Shown: positions 15,623 through 25,043, counted from the stretch's first letter. The stretch: 64,000 nt of DNA from Variovorax paradoxus (GCF_030815975.1 NZ_JAUSXL010000002.1:4266501-4330500), one strand, 5' to 3'. The notes: generated by a model not told the origin, from the sequence alone. Numbers and translations: made by a program.

Positions 15623-17890
15623 TCACTCCCGCGTGAGCGCGAAGCTCTTCCTGATGCCGCCCGCGGCCGAAGGCGCCACCCACAGATCGAACTCCCCCGG
15701 CTCGACCGTCGGCTTCATGTCGCGGCCGATGAACTGCAGGTCGTCCGCGCGCAGCGTGAATTCGACCACCTTCGACGCGCCGGGTGCGATGCGCACCTTG
15801 CGGAAGTTCTTGAGTTCGCGCACCGGCCGCGTCACGCTTGCGGCGCGTTCGGCGGCATAGAGCTGCACCACTTCCTCGGCCTCGCGCTGGCCGGTGTTGG
15901 TGACGGTGGCGCGCACGCGCAGGGTGCCGCCCAGCGGCAGCCGGTCCTGGCTCAGTTCCACGCTGTCGTAGCGCACCGGCGCATAGCCGATGCCGTAGCC
16001 GAAGGGGTAGAGCGCCTGGTTCGTGGTGTCGACGTAGCGGGTCTTGAATGCCTTGGCCTGGTCGTTGTCGGGCAGCGGCCGGCCGGTGCGCTTCTGGCCG
16101 TAGTAGAAGGGCACCTGCCCGGACGTTTGCGGAAAGCTCACCGGCAGCCGGCCCGAGGGATTGAAGTCGCCGAACACCACATCGGCGATGGCCGTGCCGG
16201 TCTGCACGCCGAGAAACCAGGTGACGAGGATGGCGTCGGCATTGCGCACCGCGCCCCTGAGTGCCATCGCGCGGCCGTTGCTCAGCAGCACGACCACCGG
16301 CTTGCCGGTGGCGGCCACGGCCTCGGCCAGGTCCTGCTGGGCCTGCGGAATGCCGATGTCGGTGCGCGAGCGCGCTTCGCCCGACATGCGCTCGCTCTCG
16401 CCGATGGCGAGCACCACCACGTCGGCATCGCGCGCGGCGGCCACGGCGGCCTCGATGCCACCGGCCAGCGGCGCATCGATGCCCGAGCCGGGCACCACCG
16501 CCAGGGCGGCGGGGTCGCGCAGCGCGGCGCGCAGTCCTTCGTCGATGCCGACCGGCGCCGACTGGCCCGGGAACAGGCTCCACGCGCCGAGCAGGTCTCG
16601 CGTGCCCGAGGCGAAGGGACCGATCAGCGCGATCTTCCGGCCCGACTTGGGCAGCGGCAGCACTGCGCGCTCGTTTCTCAGCATCACGATGGAGCGCCGT
16701 GCGTCTTCGCGCGCGAGCGCGATGTGCTCGGGGTTGTCGGCCCGGGGCTGCGCCGGTGCGGCGTCGAGTCCGCGAAGCGGCTGGTCGAACAGGCCGAGCT
16801 TCTGCTTGACCCACAGGACGCGGCGCACCGCATCGTCGAGACGCGCCATCGGCACTTCACCCGAGGCCACGAGTTCGGGCAGGTAGCGCATGTACAGGCC
16901 GCTCTGCATGCTGACGTCGGTGCCGGCCAGGAAAGACTGCTTGGCCGCCTGCCGGCCGTTGGACGCATAGCCGTGCGCGATCAGTTCTTCGTCGGCCGTG
17001 TAGTCGGACACCACGAAGCCCTTGAACTTCCATTCGTCGCGCAGCACGCCCGTCAGCAGCGCCGGGTTGGCAATCGATGGAATGCCGGAGATCTCGTTGA
17101 AGGCGCTCATGACCGAGAGCGCGCCCGCGTCCAGCGCGGCGCGGAACGGCGGCAGGTAGACCTGGCGCAGCGTGCGCTCGGAGATGTCGGTGGCGGCGTA
17201 GTCGAGCCCGCCCTCCGCGGCACCGTAGGCCGCGAAATGCTTGGGCGTGGCCAAGAGCGAATCGGCGCGCGAGAGGTCGCTGCCCTGGAAGCCGCGCACG
17301 CGCGCGGCCGCGAACTGGTTGGCCAGGTACACGTCTTCGCCCGCGCCCTCGATGCCGCGGCCCCAGCGCGCGTCGCGTGCAATGTCCACCATCGGCGCGA
17401 AGGTCCAGCGAAAGCCGTCGGCGCTGGCTTCCACCGCGGCTGCGCGCGCGGTGCGCTCGGCAAGTTCGGGCTCCCAGCTCGCGGCCTCGGCCAGCGGCAT
17501 CGGAAAGATGGTGCGAAAGCCATGGATCACGTCGGCGCCATAGAGCAGCGGAATGCCCAGGCGCGATTCGCGCACGGCCACTTCCTGCAGCACCCGCTTG
17601 CGTTCCAGCCCTTCGTTGTTGAACAGGCCGGTCACGCGGCCGGCGCGCACGTCGTCGATCTCTTGCTGCCCATTGCGCTGGGCGGCCTGCGGGTTGCCGG
17701 GGATGTTGGTGTCGGCGGGGCCGTAGAGGCTGAGCTGGCCCACCTTCTCCTCGACCGTCATGCGGGCGACGAGCGACTCGATGCGGGCATCCGCGACCTC
17801 GGCGGCGGCTGGGACTGCGACACAGGCGGGGGTGAGGAGACAGAAGGCCAGGCCCAGCAGGGCCGCCATGGCGGGGATTCGAACGTGCAT
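15623..17890 (-). CDS. bglX: periplasmic beta-glucosidase, glycoside hydrolase family 3
   Basis: A 755-residue exported enzyme, the length of E. coli BglX. A signal peptide covers about the first 28 residues. The N-terminal (beta/alpha)8 domain ends with the catalytic nucleophile Asp296 in GFVVSDYTADEEL; the KHFAAYGAAEGGLDYA segment is the family's conserved Lys-His region. A C-terminal alpha/beta domain and a fibronectin-III-like domain follow (ERAASVTRPVRELKNF). It would hydrolyse terminal beta-glucosyl units from oligosaccharides in the periplasm. It stands alone on the minus strand, and no sugar transporter is next to it. Confidence 0.93.
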   Translation of the reverse strand: MHVRIPAMAALLGLAFCLLTPACVAVPAAAEVADARIESLVARMTVEEKVGQLSLYGPADTNIPGNPQAAQRNGQQEIDDVRAGRVTGLFNNEGLERKRVLQEVAVRESRLGIPLLYGADVIHGFRTIFPMPLAEAASWEPELAERTARAAAVEASADGFRWTFAPMVDIARDARWGRGIEGAGEDVYLANQFAAARVRGFQGSDLSRADSLLATPKHFAAYGAAEGGLDYAATDISERTLRQVYLPPFRAALDAGALSVMSAFNEISGIPSIANPALLTGVLRDEWKFKGFVVSDYTADEELIAHGYASNGRQAAKQSFLAGTDVSMQSGLYMRYLPELVASGEVPMARLDDAVRRVLWVKQKLGLFDQPLRGLDAAPAQPRADNPEHIALAREDARRSIVMLRNERAVLPLPKSGRKIALIGPFASGTRDLLGAWSLFPGQSAPVGIDEGLRAALRDPAALAVVPGSGIDAPLAGGIEAAVAAARDADVVVLAIGESERMSGEARSRTDIGIPQAQQDLAEAVAATGKPVVVLLSNGRAMALRGAVRNADAILVTWFLGVQTGTAIADVVFGDFNPSGRLPVSFPQTSGQVPFYYGQKRTGRPLPDNDQAKAFKTRYVDTTNQALYPFGYGIGYAPVRYDSVELSQDRLPLGGTLRVRATVTNTGQREAEEVVQLYAAERAASVTRPVRELKNFRKVRIAPGASKVVEFTLRADDLQFIGRDMKPTVEPGEFDLWVAPSAAGGIRKSFALTRE

Positions 17891-17996
17891 GGCCCGCCAT
17901 TCTCACGCCAAAGCGAGGCCGCGCGGCGCGGTCGGTCTTTGGAGCTGTTACACCCGGTTCAACAGTGGGCGCCGGGCCCACGCTCACACCGCGCAG

Positions 17997-18041
17997 ATAA
18001 AAAAATGGCTGCCGGCGCCCGTCGCGCAGGCACTGGCAGCC
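17997..18041 (-). terminator. terminator after the class II aldolase gene
   Basis: On the minus strand GGCTGCC (18041-18035) pairs with GGCAGCC (18013-18007) around a GC-rich loop and is followed by a run of seven Ts. It ends the aldolase/HD transcript before the GH3 gene. The loop of about 21 bases is longer than usual but can itself pair. Confidence 0.7.
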
Positions 18042-18068
18042 GTGGAAAGCGGAATCGGCGCGTGTTGC

Positions 18069-18836
18069 CTATTGCCTGTAGCTGTCGTCGATGCGGTCGA
18101 GCTTGCGGATCAGCGAGGGCCAGACGAACTGCCCGCCCAGGCCACCGGTCTGCACCTTCATCGCCTGGCCCACGCCTTCGACGATCCTGGGGTTCACCTG
18201 CGTGAGTTCGCCGCCGCCCGACTGGGCCGCGATCTGGATCTGGCAGGTGTTCTCGAAGGTGTACATCGAAAGGAAGGCGTCGGCAATGGTCTTGCCGCAG
18301 GTGAGCAGGCCGTGGTTGCGCAGCATCAGGAAATTGGCGTTGCCCATATCGGCCTGCAGGCGCGGCTTCTCGTCGTCGCGGAAGGCCACGCCTTCGTAAT
18401 CATGGTAGGCCAGCGAAGCCAGCACGAAGGTCGACTGCTGGCTGATGGGCAGCACGCCGTTCTTCTGCGCGCTCACGGCGATGCCGGCCCTGGTGTGGGT
18501 GTGCAGCACGCACTGGATGTCTTCGCGCGCCGCATGCACCGCGCTGTGGATCACGAAGCCGGCCGGGTTCACGGCATAGGGCGACTCGATGATCTTGTTG
18601 CATTGCTGGTCGACCTTGACCAGGCTCGATGCGGTGATCTCGTCGAACATCAGGCCGTAAGGGTTGATCAGGAAGTGGTGCTCGGGTCCGGGGATGCGCG
18701 CGCTGATGTGCGTGAAGACCAGGTCGCTCCAGCCGTAGAGCGCCACCAGGCGATAGCACGCGGCAAGGTCGACGCGCAGCTGCCACTCCTCGGCGGAGAC
18801 GAGCTTCTGGATTTCGGATGGGGAGTTTGCGTTCAT
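18069..18836 (-). CDS. class II aldolase/adducin-family protein
   Basis: A 255-residue member of the class II aldolase/adducin fold. Zinc-binding histidines are visible at His112 and His114 (VLHTHTRAGIAV) and His175 (LRNHGLLTCG), so it should be a metal-dependent aldolase or epimerase rather than a structural homologue. The start GWSDLVFTHISARIPG matches the family. It follows the HD-domain gene by 23 bases and is co-transcribed. The substrate is unknown. A Crp/Fnr-type regulator is divergent upstream of the pair. Confidence 0.88.
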   Translation of the reverse strand: MNANSPSEIQKLVSAEEWQLRVDLAACYRLVALYGWSDLVFTHISARIPGPEHHFLINPYGLMFDEITASSLVKVDQQCNKIIESPYAVNPAGFVIHSAVHAAREDIQCVLHTHTRAGIAVSAQKNGVLPISQQSTFVLASLAYHDYEGVAFRDDEKPRLQADMGNANFLMLRNHGLLTCGKTIADAFLSMYTFENTCQIQIAAQSGGGELTQVNPRIVEGVGQAMKVQTGGLGGQFVWPSLIRKLDRIDDSYRQ

Positions 18837-18859
18837 GGCGAGTGGTTTCCTTGTGGGGG

Positions 18860-19450
18860 TCAGGCCGCGGCAGGTTCCTTCATGGCGGCCTTGTAGATGC
18901 TCTGCTTCGGCTGCGCCATCAGGCGCTGCAGCATGGGTTCGAATTCGCTGATGGGCAGCGTCTCGGCCGTGGGGTCGAACGCGGGGTTGTCGTAGAGCGC
19001 GCAGAACTCGGCTGTGCGCTCGTAGTGCGGATGGCCCTTGAAGCCGTCGCGCATGTCGCGGTCCAGGCCGATGTGATGAAAGAAGTAGTGGCCCTGGAAG
19101 ATGCCGTGGTGCTGCACCATCCAGTGGTTGGCCTCGCTCACGAAGGGCTTCAGGATGGCCGCGGCAATGTCGGGATGGTTGAAGCTGCCGAGCGTGTCGC
19201 CGATGTCGTGCAGGAGCGCGCACACCACGTATTCCTCGTCGCGCCCGTCGCGCAGCGCGCGCGTGGCGGTCTGCAGCGAATGGGTGTAGCGGTCGACCGG
19301 AAAGCCGCCGTAGTCGCCTTCGAGGATCTGCAGGTGCCTGATCACGCGCGCGGGCAGGCCGCCCGCGAACTGCCTGAACTCGCCGCCGATCAGTTGCCAG
19401 TCCTCGCGCGTGCTCTCCTGCATGCGCCTGAAACCTGCGCGTTCGCTCAT
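18860..19450 (-). CDS. HD-domain protein, PhnZ/MIOX-like
   Basis: A 196-residue soluble protein with a compact HD fold: His57 (YTHSLQTATRAL), the His81-Asp82 pair (ALLHDIGD), then His92, His109 and His114-His115. This pattern, with no nucleotide-cyclase or synthetase partner domain, resembles the small HD proteins related to PhnZ, some of which are mixed-valent di-iron oxygenases rather than phosphohydrolases. It is first in a two-gene operon with a class II aldolase, which suits an oxidise-then-cleave or degradation step (inference). The start is at 19450, about 60 bases from a perfect palindrome that is a candidate operator. Confidence 0.8.
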   Translation of the reverse strand: MSERAGFRRMQESTREDWQLIGGEFRQFAGGLPARVIRHLQILEGDYGGFPVDRYTHSLQTATRALRDGRDEEYVVCALLHDIGDTLGSFNHPDIAAAILKPFVSEANHWMVQHHGIFQGHYFFHHIGLDRDMRDGFKGHPHYERTAEFCALYDNPAFDPTAETLPISEFEPMLQRLMAQPKQSIYKAAMKEPAAA

Positions 19451-19498
19451 CGTGTTGTCTCCGTGTTCCTGGGGGAGCGGCCACTGTAGACCCGGGCT

Positions 19499-19525
19499 TG
19501 ACGTTCAACTGTCAAGAATTTGACA
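19499..19525. promoter_or_regulatory. Crp/Fnr-type operator palindrome
   Basis: TGTCAA-GAAT-TTGACA (19510-19525) is a perfect inverted repeat with a four-base centre, the spacing used by Fnr-family regulators (TTGAT-N4-ATCAA). A third half-site TTGAC at 19499 forms an overlapping inverted pair TTGAC-N8-GTCAA. It lies between the HD/aldolase operon and the Crp/Fnr gene, 26 bases before the latter's ATG, so autoregulation and control of the divergent operon are both plausible. Confidence 0.7.
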
Positions 19526-19550
19526 ATGCAAGGCTCTGGTAAACCCCCGC

Positions 19551-20270
19551 ATGCCTCCTCCCAAGCCGCGTCTTTCCGCCCCGCACCGCGCTGCGGTGGA
19601 GCTCAATCCATGGTTCACCAGCATGCCGCGCGCGCAGCGCGAAGCACTGCTGGGCGCGGGCGAACTCATTCACGTGCGGCGCGGCGCGATGGTGTTCCGC
19701 CAGGGCGATCCGATCCACGCCGCGGGCGGCGGCTTCTATGGCCTCCTGGCCGGCACGATCAAGATCTCGTCGCTGCGGCAGGACGGGCGCGAGGCCATCC
19801 TCGCGGTGCTCGAACCCGGCAACTGGTTCGGCGAGATCACGTTGATCGACGGCTCGCCGCGCACGCACGATGCCACCGCGCTGGAGGCGCTCGACCTGCT
19901 CGTGGTGCCGCCGGAAGCCTTTGCCCGGCAGATGCGCGACGTGGTCTTTGCCAACGCCATCGCGGCCATGCTGGCCGCCCGCGTGCGCATGCTCTACGGC
20001 CTGACCGAAGACGCCACGCTGCGCAGCTTGCGTGCGCGTGTGGCGCATCGGCTGCTGGTGCTGGCGCGCGGCGACGCCACGCAGTCGGTGCACCTGCGCC
20101 GCACGCTGATGCTGCCGCAGGAGGCGCTGGCCATGATGCTCGGCGTCACGCGCCAGACGCTCTCGAAGGAGCTCAATGCGCTGGCGGGCGAGGGGGTGGT
20201 CGCGCTGGGCTACGGGCGCATCGAGCTGCTGTCTCTCGATGCCTTGCAGGCGCTGGTGAGTACCGGGTAG
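19551..20270 (+). CDS. Crp/Fnr-family transcriptional regulator
   Basis: A 239-residue regulator. Residues about 18-135 form the cyclic-nucleotide-binding-like beta-roll, with the turn EPGNWFGEITLIDGSPRTHD. Residues 165-235 form the winged helix with recognition-helix region MMLGVTRQTLSKELNAL. There is no N-terminal Cys cluster, so it is not an iron-sulphur Fnr. The cAMP-contacting Arg-Ser pair of Crp (here SPRTHD, not RSA) is not conserved, so the ligand is uncertain. It is divergent from the HD/aldolase pair, with an Fnr-type palindrome between them. Confidence 0.9.
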   Translation: MPPPKPRLSAPHRAAVELNPWFTSMPRAQREALLGAGELIHVRRGAMVFRQGDPIHAAGGGFYGLLAGTIKISSLRQDGREAILAVLEPGNWFGEITLIDGSPRTHDATALEALDLLVVPPEAFARQMRDVVFANAIAAMLAARVRMLYGLTEDATLRSLRARVAHRLLVLARGDATQSVHLRRTLMLPQEALAMMLGVTRQTLSKELNALAGEGVVALGYGRIELLSLDALQALVSTG

Positions 20271-20274
20271 CGCC

Positions 20275-21432
20275 TCAGCGCAGCACGCGACCGTCGGCCG
20301 AGATGCTGATCAGGTCGATGTTGCGCGAGGCATCGCGCAGGCCCGGGCGCAGGTTGACGCGGAAGCCGCCCACGTCGTAGTCGGTCATCGCCGTCATCAC
20401 GCGCTGCAGGCTCGCGGTCGTGAAGCCGCGGCCGGCGCGGCGCACCGCCTCGCCCACCACCTTGGCCGCGATGAAGCCTTCGAGGCCTTCGTACGAGGGC
20501 GTCTGGTCGGAGTTGTCGACCGCGGCGCGGTACTCCTTGACGATCGGAATGGCCGAGGGGCGCGGCGACGGCACCACCTGCGAGATCACGATGCCGCCGA
20601 TGTCCTTGCCCAGCTCGGCATAGAGCGGATCGATGCCCACAATCGAGAAGGCCATGAAGCTGCCGCTGTAGCCGCTCTTGCGCAGCTTGCGGATCGCGTT
20701 GGCCGTGGTGCCCGAGAGCGACACCAGCACGATGGCCTGCGGCGCCTGCTGCTGCACCGTCTTCAGCGCCGTGTCGAGCTTGTCGCCGCCCGCTGGAACC
20801 ATGGCCGTGGCCACCAGCGCCGGCAGCTTCAGCTCCTTGATGGCCTGCTGCACGGCGGCCAGGCCGGCGCGGCCCATGGCGTCGTCGTCGGCCACCAGCG
20901 CGATGCGCGTCTGCCCCACGGTCGCGCACTGGCGCACGATCTTCAGCGCCTCGTCGATCATGCCGGGACGCACGTGGAACACATGGGGATGGCTCGCCTC
21001 GCGCAGTGCGTCGGCGGCGGCAAAGGGTGCGAACAACAGGCTGCCCTGCTGCGCGGCCACGTTCGCTCCAGCATCGCTGCTGGCGGTGCCCACGAAGCCG
21101 AACAGCATGTCGGCCTTGTCGGTGCCCAGCAGGGTGCGGGCGTTGGCTGCGGCCCGCGCCGCGTCGTAGCCGTCGTCGAGCTGCAGCAGCTTGAGCTGCA
21201 GGCCGCTGGCGGCATTGCGCTCGTTGAAGTCGCCCACCGCGAGCCGGCTGCCGGCTGCGAACGCCAGGCCGATCTCGCTGGCCGCGCCCGTCAGCGGCAC
21301 CGACTGGCCCAGCAGGACCACGCGGGCGCCCGCCGCACGGTTCGATTGCGAAAGCGCCGGAAGATGAACACCGCCGCCCAGCAGCAGCGCCCCGCACGCC
21401 TTGCCCAGCCATTCCCTGCGAGAACTGTCCAT
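20275..21432 (-). CDS. orphan ABC transporter substrate-binding protein, branched-chain amino-acid type
   Basis: A 385-residue periplasmic-binding protein of the LivJ-like class (peripla_BP_6). The N-terminus SSRREWLGKACGALLLGG is a twin-arginine-type signal. The body has two lobes, with GQSVPLTGAASEIG near the ligand cleft and GFVGTASSDAGANVA. No permease or ATPase lies next to it, so it is an orphan receptor that probably borrows a transporter encoded elsewhere. It converges on the Crp/Fnr gene with four bases between them. A T-rich stretch upstream (21439-21465) holds its promoter. Confidence 0.88.
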   Translation of the reverse strand: MDSSRREWLGKACGALLLGGGVHLPALSQSNRAAGARVVLLGQSVPLTGAASEIGLAFAAGSRLAVGDFNERNAASGLQLKLLQLDDGYDAARAAANARTLLGTDKADMLFGFVGTASSDAGANVAAQQGSLLFAPFAAADALREASHPHVFHVRPGMIDEALKIVRQCATVGQTRIALVADDDAMGRAGLAAVQQAIKELKLPALVATAMVPAGGDKLDTALKTVQQQAPQAIVLVSLSGTTANAIRKLRKSGYSGSFMAFSIVGIDPLYAELGKDIGGIVISQVVPSPRPSAIPIVKEYRAAVDNSDQTPSYEGLEGFIAAKVVGEAVRRAGRGFTTASLQRVMTAMTDYDVGGFRVNLRPGLRDASRNIDLISISADGRVLR

Positions 21433-21535
21433 GGCTCACCTTTTTTAACAGTAGTAAAAAAGTGTAGCAAGTTCGGTGCCCATGGGGAAGGCGGCGGCAC
21501 GGAGGCCGCGCCGCCGGCCTGCTGGAGGAGCGGCC

Positions 21536-22288
21536 TCAGGCGCGCCGGAACACCAGGTCCCAGACCCCGTGGCCCAGCTTGATGCCGCGGTTCTCGAACT
21601 TGGTGAGCGGCCGGTATTCGGGCTTGGGTGCATAGCCTTCGGCCGTGTTGCGCACCAGCGGTTCGGCGGACAGCACCTCGAGCATCTGCTCGGCGTAGGG
21701 CTGCCAGTCGGTTGCGCAGTGGATGTAGCCACCCGGGCGCAGGTGCCCGGCGAGTTTTTTCACGAACTCGGGCTGGATCAGGCGGCGCTTGTTGTGGCGC
21801 TTCTTGTGCCACGGATCGGGGAAGAACACATGCACGCCCGCAAGCGTGCCGGGCAGCAGCATGTGGTCGAGCACGTCGACCGCATCGTGCGCGCAGATGC
21901 GGATGTTGGTGATCGACTGCTCGCCGATGCGCTTGAGCAGCGCGCCCACGCCGGGCTCGTGCACTTCGCAGCAGAGAAAGTTGGTCTCGGGCAGCACCGT
22001 GGCGATGTGCGCGGTGGCCTCGCCCATGCCAAAGCCGATCTCGAGCACGGTGGGCGCGGCGCGGCCGCCGAAAGCGGCGGTCAAGTCGAGCGGCTCGGGC
22101 TTGTAGGGGATGAGGAACAGCGGGCCCAGTTCGGCAAAGGCGCGGGCCTGGCCGTCGGTGGTGCGGCCGGCGCGCTTCACGAAGCTCTTGAGGCGGCGGT
22201 GCAGCGGATGCGGTTTGTCGGCGGCCGCGTCGTCGTTGTCGTCGTCGCTGGGCGGAAGGTCGTGGGGCACGGTGTCGGGAAAGGTCAT
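21536..22288 (-). CDS. trmB: tRNA (guanine-N7-)-methyltransferase
   Basis: A 250-residue SAM-dependent methyltransferase that makes m7G46 in tRNA. The SAM-binding motif is [16 protein letters not shown]. The TrmB signature [16 protein letters not shown] is complete, and [11 protein letters not shown] matches the catalytic region near the end. The first 25 residues are an acidic, Asp-rich extension. Its ATG overlaps the stop of gluQ by four bases, so two tRNA-modifying enzymes are translationally coupled. Confidence 0.96.
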   Translation of the reverse strand: MTFPDTVPHDLPPSDDDNDDAAADKPHPLHRRLKSFVKRAGRTTDGQARAFAELGPLFLIPYKPEPLDLTAAFGGRAAPTVLEIGFGMGEATAHIATVLPETNFLCCEVHEPGVGALLKRIGEQSITNIRICAHDAVDVLDHMLLPGTLAGVHVFFPDPWHKKRHNKRRLIQPEFVKKLAGHLRPGGYIHCATDWQPYAEQMLEVLSAEPLVRNTAEGYAPKPEYRPLTKFENRGIKLGHGVWDLVFRRA

Positions 22289-23211
22289 TGCGGCCGCGAA
22301 TTGTAGAGATCGCGCCATTCGGGCACCCAGCCGGCCAATGCGGCCGCGCAGGAAGCGGCCGTGGCGGCACGCAATCCGAGAACGCACGCGGCCGCGTCGA
22401 GCGCGACCAGGGCGGCTTCGGGCGTGGCAGTGTCGATGGCGGTGGCGCCGTTCTGCTTGGAGAGCTTGTCGCCGTCGGCGCCGCGCACCAGCGGCGTGTG
22501 CAGGTAGCTGGGCGTCGGCAGGCCGAGCGCGCGCTGCAGCAGGATCTGGCGCGCGGTGTTGTCGGCGAGGTCTTCGCCGCGCACCACGTCGGTCACGCCC
22601 TGTTCCGCGTCGTCGACCACCACCGCGAGCTGATAGGCCCACGGGCCGTCGGCGCGGCGCAGCACGAAGTCGCCGACCTCGCGGCCGACGTCCTGGCATT
22701 GGCGGCCGAGGCGGCGGTCGGTCCAGCAGAGTTCGCCGCGTGCCAATGCCGGCTGGGTGGCTTCGAACTTCTCGGCGGCGAAGCGCCAGGCGCGTGCGGG
22801 CTTGCCATGGAGTCCGTCGCGGCAGGTGCCCGGATAGACCCGCTCGCCATGGCGCGTGTGCGGACGGCCGAGCCGTGCCAGCGCCTCGTCGATGTCCTTG
22901 CGCGAACAGCCGCAGGGGTAGGCCAGGCCGAGGGCCTGCAGCTTTGCCAGCGCCGCTTCGTAGCGCGCAGTGCGCTGCGTCTGCCACACCGGCGCTTCGT
23001 CGGGCAGCAGCCCGCAATCGGTCAGCTGCCGGAGGATGTGCTCGCCCATGCCGGGCAGGCAGCGCTCGGTGTCGGCGTCCTCGATGCGGATCAGCCAGCG
23101 TGCCTTGGGGCCGCGCGCGCGCACGTCGAGCCAGCTTGCGAGCGCGGCCACCAGCGAGCCAGCATGCAGCGGGCCGGTGGGCGAGGGCGCGAAACGGCCG
23201 GTCGCACGCAT
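22285..23211 (-). CDS. gluQ: glutamyl-Q tRNA(Asp) synthetase
   Basis: A 308-residue paralogue of the glutamyl-tRNA synthetase catalytic core without an anticodon-binding domain, as expected for GluQ (YadB). It attaches glutamate to queuosine 34 of tRNA-Asp. The HIGH-like motif is [10 protein letters not shown] near residue 11 and the KMSKS-like motif is DKLSKQNG. Cysteines at [10 protein letters not shown] and YPGTCRDG match the zinc site. It overlaps trmB by four bases downstream and starts seven bases after the upstream FAD gene's stop. Confidence 0.95.
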   Translation of the reverse strand: MRATGRFAPSPTGPLHAGSLVAALASWLDVRARGPKARWLIRIEDADTERCLPGMGEHILRQLTDCGLLPDEAPVWQTQRTARYEAALAKLQALGLAYPCGCSRKDIDEALARLGRPHTRHGERVYPGTCRDGLHGKPARAWRFAAEKFEATQPALARGELCWTDRRLGRQCQDVGREVGDFVLRRADGPWAYQLAVVVDDAEQGVTDVVRGEDLADNTARQILLQRALGLPTPSYLHTPLVRGADGDKLSKQNGATAIDTATPEAALVALDAAACVLGLRAATAASCAAALAGWVPEWRDLYNSRPQ

Positions 23212-23218
23212 GCGCGGA

Positions 23219-24304
23219 TCAGATCACTGCGAGCGCCAGCGAAAGGCCCGAGAGAAACGCGTCTTCGACCCGATGGCCGGTGCACCAGTCGCCGGCCACG
23301 CCAATGCGCGCCTTGGCGTCCCACAGGTGGCTTTTGCCGACCGGAACCTGGGTCTGGGCTTCGTTCCAGCAGCGCGCCTGGGCGTGCGTGGGCGCGGCAT
23401 GGATGCCGGTGATCTCGGCAAAGGCGCGCAGCAGCTTGGCTTCGACGCGCGGGGCGTCGTCGCGCAGGTGCTCCTGCGACCAGGCGGCGCTGGCCTGCAG
23501 CGTCCAGCGCTCGACGCGTTCGCGGCCGGGCTTGGACGACTCGCGCGCGAGCCATGCCACGCGGTGGTGGGTGCTGCGCGCCGCATTCCATTGCGGGCCC
23601 AGATGCGACATGTTGGCCTGGTTGGCCTGCGGGAAGGCGATCATCAGCGTCCAGCAGGGCGCGATGCGCACCGGCTCGATCTTCTGGCTGATGGACGCGG
23701 AAAGCTTGCCGTCGCCCAGCAGCACGCGCGTGCGCGAGGGCGGCACGGCCAGCAGCACGGCGTCGAAGCCCGAGTACACGTGCTGCGAATCGTCTTCGCC
23801 CGCAGTGCGCAACTGCCAGCGCTTGGGGTCGAGCGCGTCGGCCTCGATCTGCGTGACTTGCGTGTCGAACACGAGGCTGTCGCCCAGCGGCGCGGCCCAG
23901 TGCGCCACCAGGGCATCCATGCCGGGTTGCGCCACCCAGTGCGATTCGCGCCCGGGCAATGCGGCCTCGGCCACGCGGCCATGCGCATCGAGCACGCGCA
24001 CGAGGTTGGCGCTCCAGGGGCGGCAGAGGTTGGGCGTGGCTTCCAGTGCCAGCGCAAAGCGCGGATCGCGCACGGTGAAGTACTGCGCGCCGCTGTCGAA
24101 GCGGCCGAAGGCAGTGTCGACGCTTGCCATGCGCCCGCCGGGTGCGGCATCGCGTTCGAACACCGTGACCTTGTGGCCGGCCTGCACCAGCGTGCGCGCG
24201 CAGGCCACGCCGGCAATGCCGGCGCCGACGACGGCGTAGTGGCGTGGAGCGGCGGGGGTTGTTCGGTGGCGTACGGCGGGCTTGGCGGTTGCGCGAGTGG
24301 TCAT
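23219..24304 (-). CDS. FAD-dependent oxidoreductase, amine-oxidase/renalase-like
   Basis: A 361-residue flavoprotein. The dinucleotide-binding motif [15 protein letters not shown] follows a short basic N-terminal extension, then [13 protein letters not shown], the GG-motif of NAD(P)/FAD oxidoreductases with an amine-oxidase fold. The C-terminal [18 protein letters not shown] is the second FAD contact. This set fits the bacterial renalase-like group (NAD(P)-binding Rossmann-like), which oxidises amine or dihydropyridine-type substrates; the actual substrate is unknown. It ends seven bases before gluQ and may share its transcript. Confidence 0.88.
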   Translation of the reverse strand: MTTRATAKPAVRHRTTPAAPRHYAVVGAGIAGVACARTLVQAGHKVTVFERDAAPGGRMASVDTAFGRFDSGAQYFTVRDPRFALALEATPNLCRPWSANLVRVLDAHGRVAEAALPGRESHWVAQPGMDALVAHWAAPLGDSLVFDTQVTQIEADALDPKRWQLRTAGEDDSQHVYSGFDAVLLAVPPSRTRVLLGDGKLSASISQKIEPVRIAPCWTLMIAFPQANQANMSHLGPQWNAARSTHHRVAWLARESSKPGRERVERWTLQASAAWSQEHLRDDAPRVEAKLLRAFAEITGIHAAPTHAQARCWNEAQTQVPVGKSHLWDAKARIGVAGDWCTGHRVEDAFLSGLSLALAVI

Positions 24305-24428
24305 GGCGGATTCTTTTCTTTTCGAGGGAGATGCGGATGGATGTGTCCGGACTCTACAACGGTCCGCCGGCCTGCTCCCCGCGCACCTTGCTGCGAATGG
24401 ATTCCGAGCCGGAAGCTTGTTGCGCCTG

Positions 24429-24752
24429 TCACCTCGGGCCGGTCATGCGCCGCATGAGCAGGTTCTTCAAGTCACGCCGCGTGTCGCAGACCACGTGGAT
24501 GTAGATCGTGTCCTCGCGCACCTCGTAGATGATGCGGTTCAAGCCCGAGATGACCTGCCGGTATTGGCCGATGTCCAGGCTTTCGAGCTCGCCCGGAATC
24601 CTGCCTGCATGCGGGTGGGCCGCAATGATCGCGATCGAGTCCTTGATTTTTCCGTAGCTGGCCGCCCATGTGCCGGTGCCGAAGTTCTTCACGATGTAGC
24701 GCCGCAAGTCCATCAGATCGGCCTCGGCAGACCGCAGGAACACGACCTTCAC
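24429..24752 (-). CDS. type II toxin, RelE/ParE family
   Basis: A 107-residue basic protein with the RelE/ParE pattern: FLRSAEADLMDLRRYIV at the start, HPHAGRIPGE in the middle and the C-terminal strand VREDTIYIHVVCDTRRD. RelE members cleave ribosome-bound mRNA and ParE members poison gyrase; the sequence (no clear RelE catalytic Tyr/Arg set near the end) favours ParE, but this is not settled. Its first four bases overlap the antitoxin stop, the usual coupling for such modules. Confidence 0.9.
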   Translation of the reverse strand: MKVVFLRSAEADLMDLRRYIVKNFGTGTWAASYGKIKDSIAIIAAHPHAGRIPGELESLDIGQYRQVISGLNRIIYEVREDTIYIHVVCDTRRDLKNLLMRRMTGPR

Positions 24753-25021
24753 TGTGCGTCTTCGTCGTCCAGCCTGGCAAGGACTTCCGCCGCGGCGCGG
24801 AACTGGCCTTGCTCGATCTCGCGATGGCCGAGGGAAAGGATCTTCAGCAGGGCCAGTGTCTCCTCCTGCTCTTCATAAGAGCGGACATCCATGACCACGA
24901 GCTTGGCTTCGCCGTTTTGCGTGATCACCATCGGCTCACGGTTTTCGGAGATCGTTTTGACAATGTCGGCGGCGTGGCTCTTGAGATAACTGATGGGTTT
25001 GACTTGGGTGGAGAACTTCAT
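24749..25021 (-). CDS. type II antitoxin, Phd/YefM family
   Basis: A 90-residue protein starting MKFSTQVKPISYLKSHAADI, the Phd/YefM N-terminal DNA-binding fold, with PMVITQNGEAKLVVMDV as the second conserved block. The C-terminal 40 residues are acidic and would wrap the toxin. It precedes the toxin and overlaps it by four bases. An AGGAAG ribosome site lies seven to nine bases before the ATG. Repeated ACTGA boxes upstream are a candidate autoregulatory operator. Confidence 0.92.
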   Translation of the reverse strand: MKFSTQVKPISYLKSHAADIVKTISENREPMVITQNGEAKLVVMDVRSYEEQEETLALLKILSLGHREIEQGQFRAAAEVLARLDDEDAQ

Positions 25022-25043
25022 GGGCCACTTCCTGAATTTTTTG

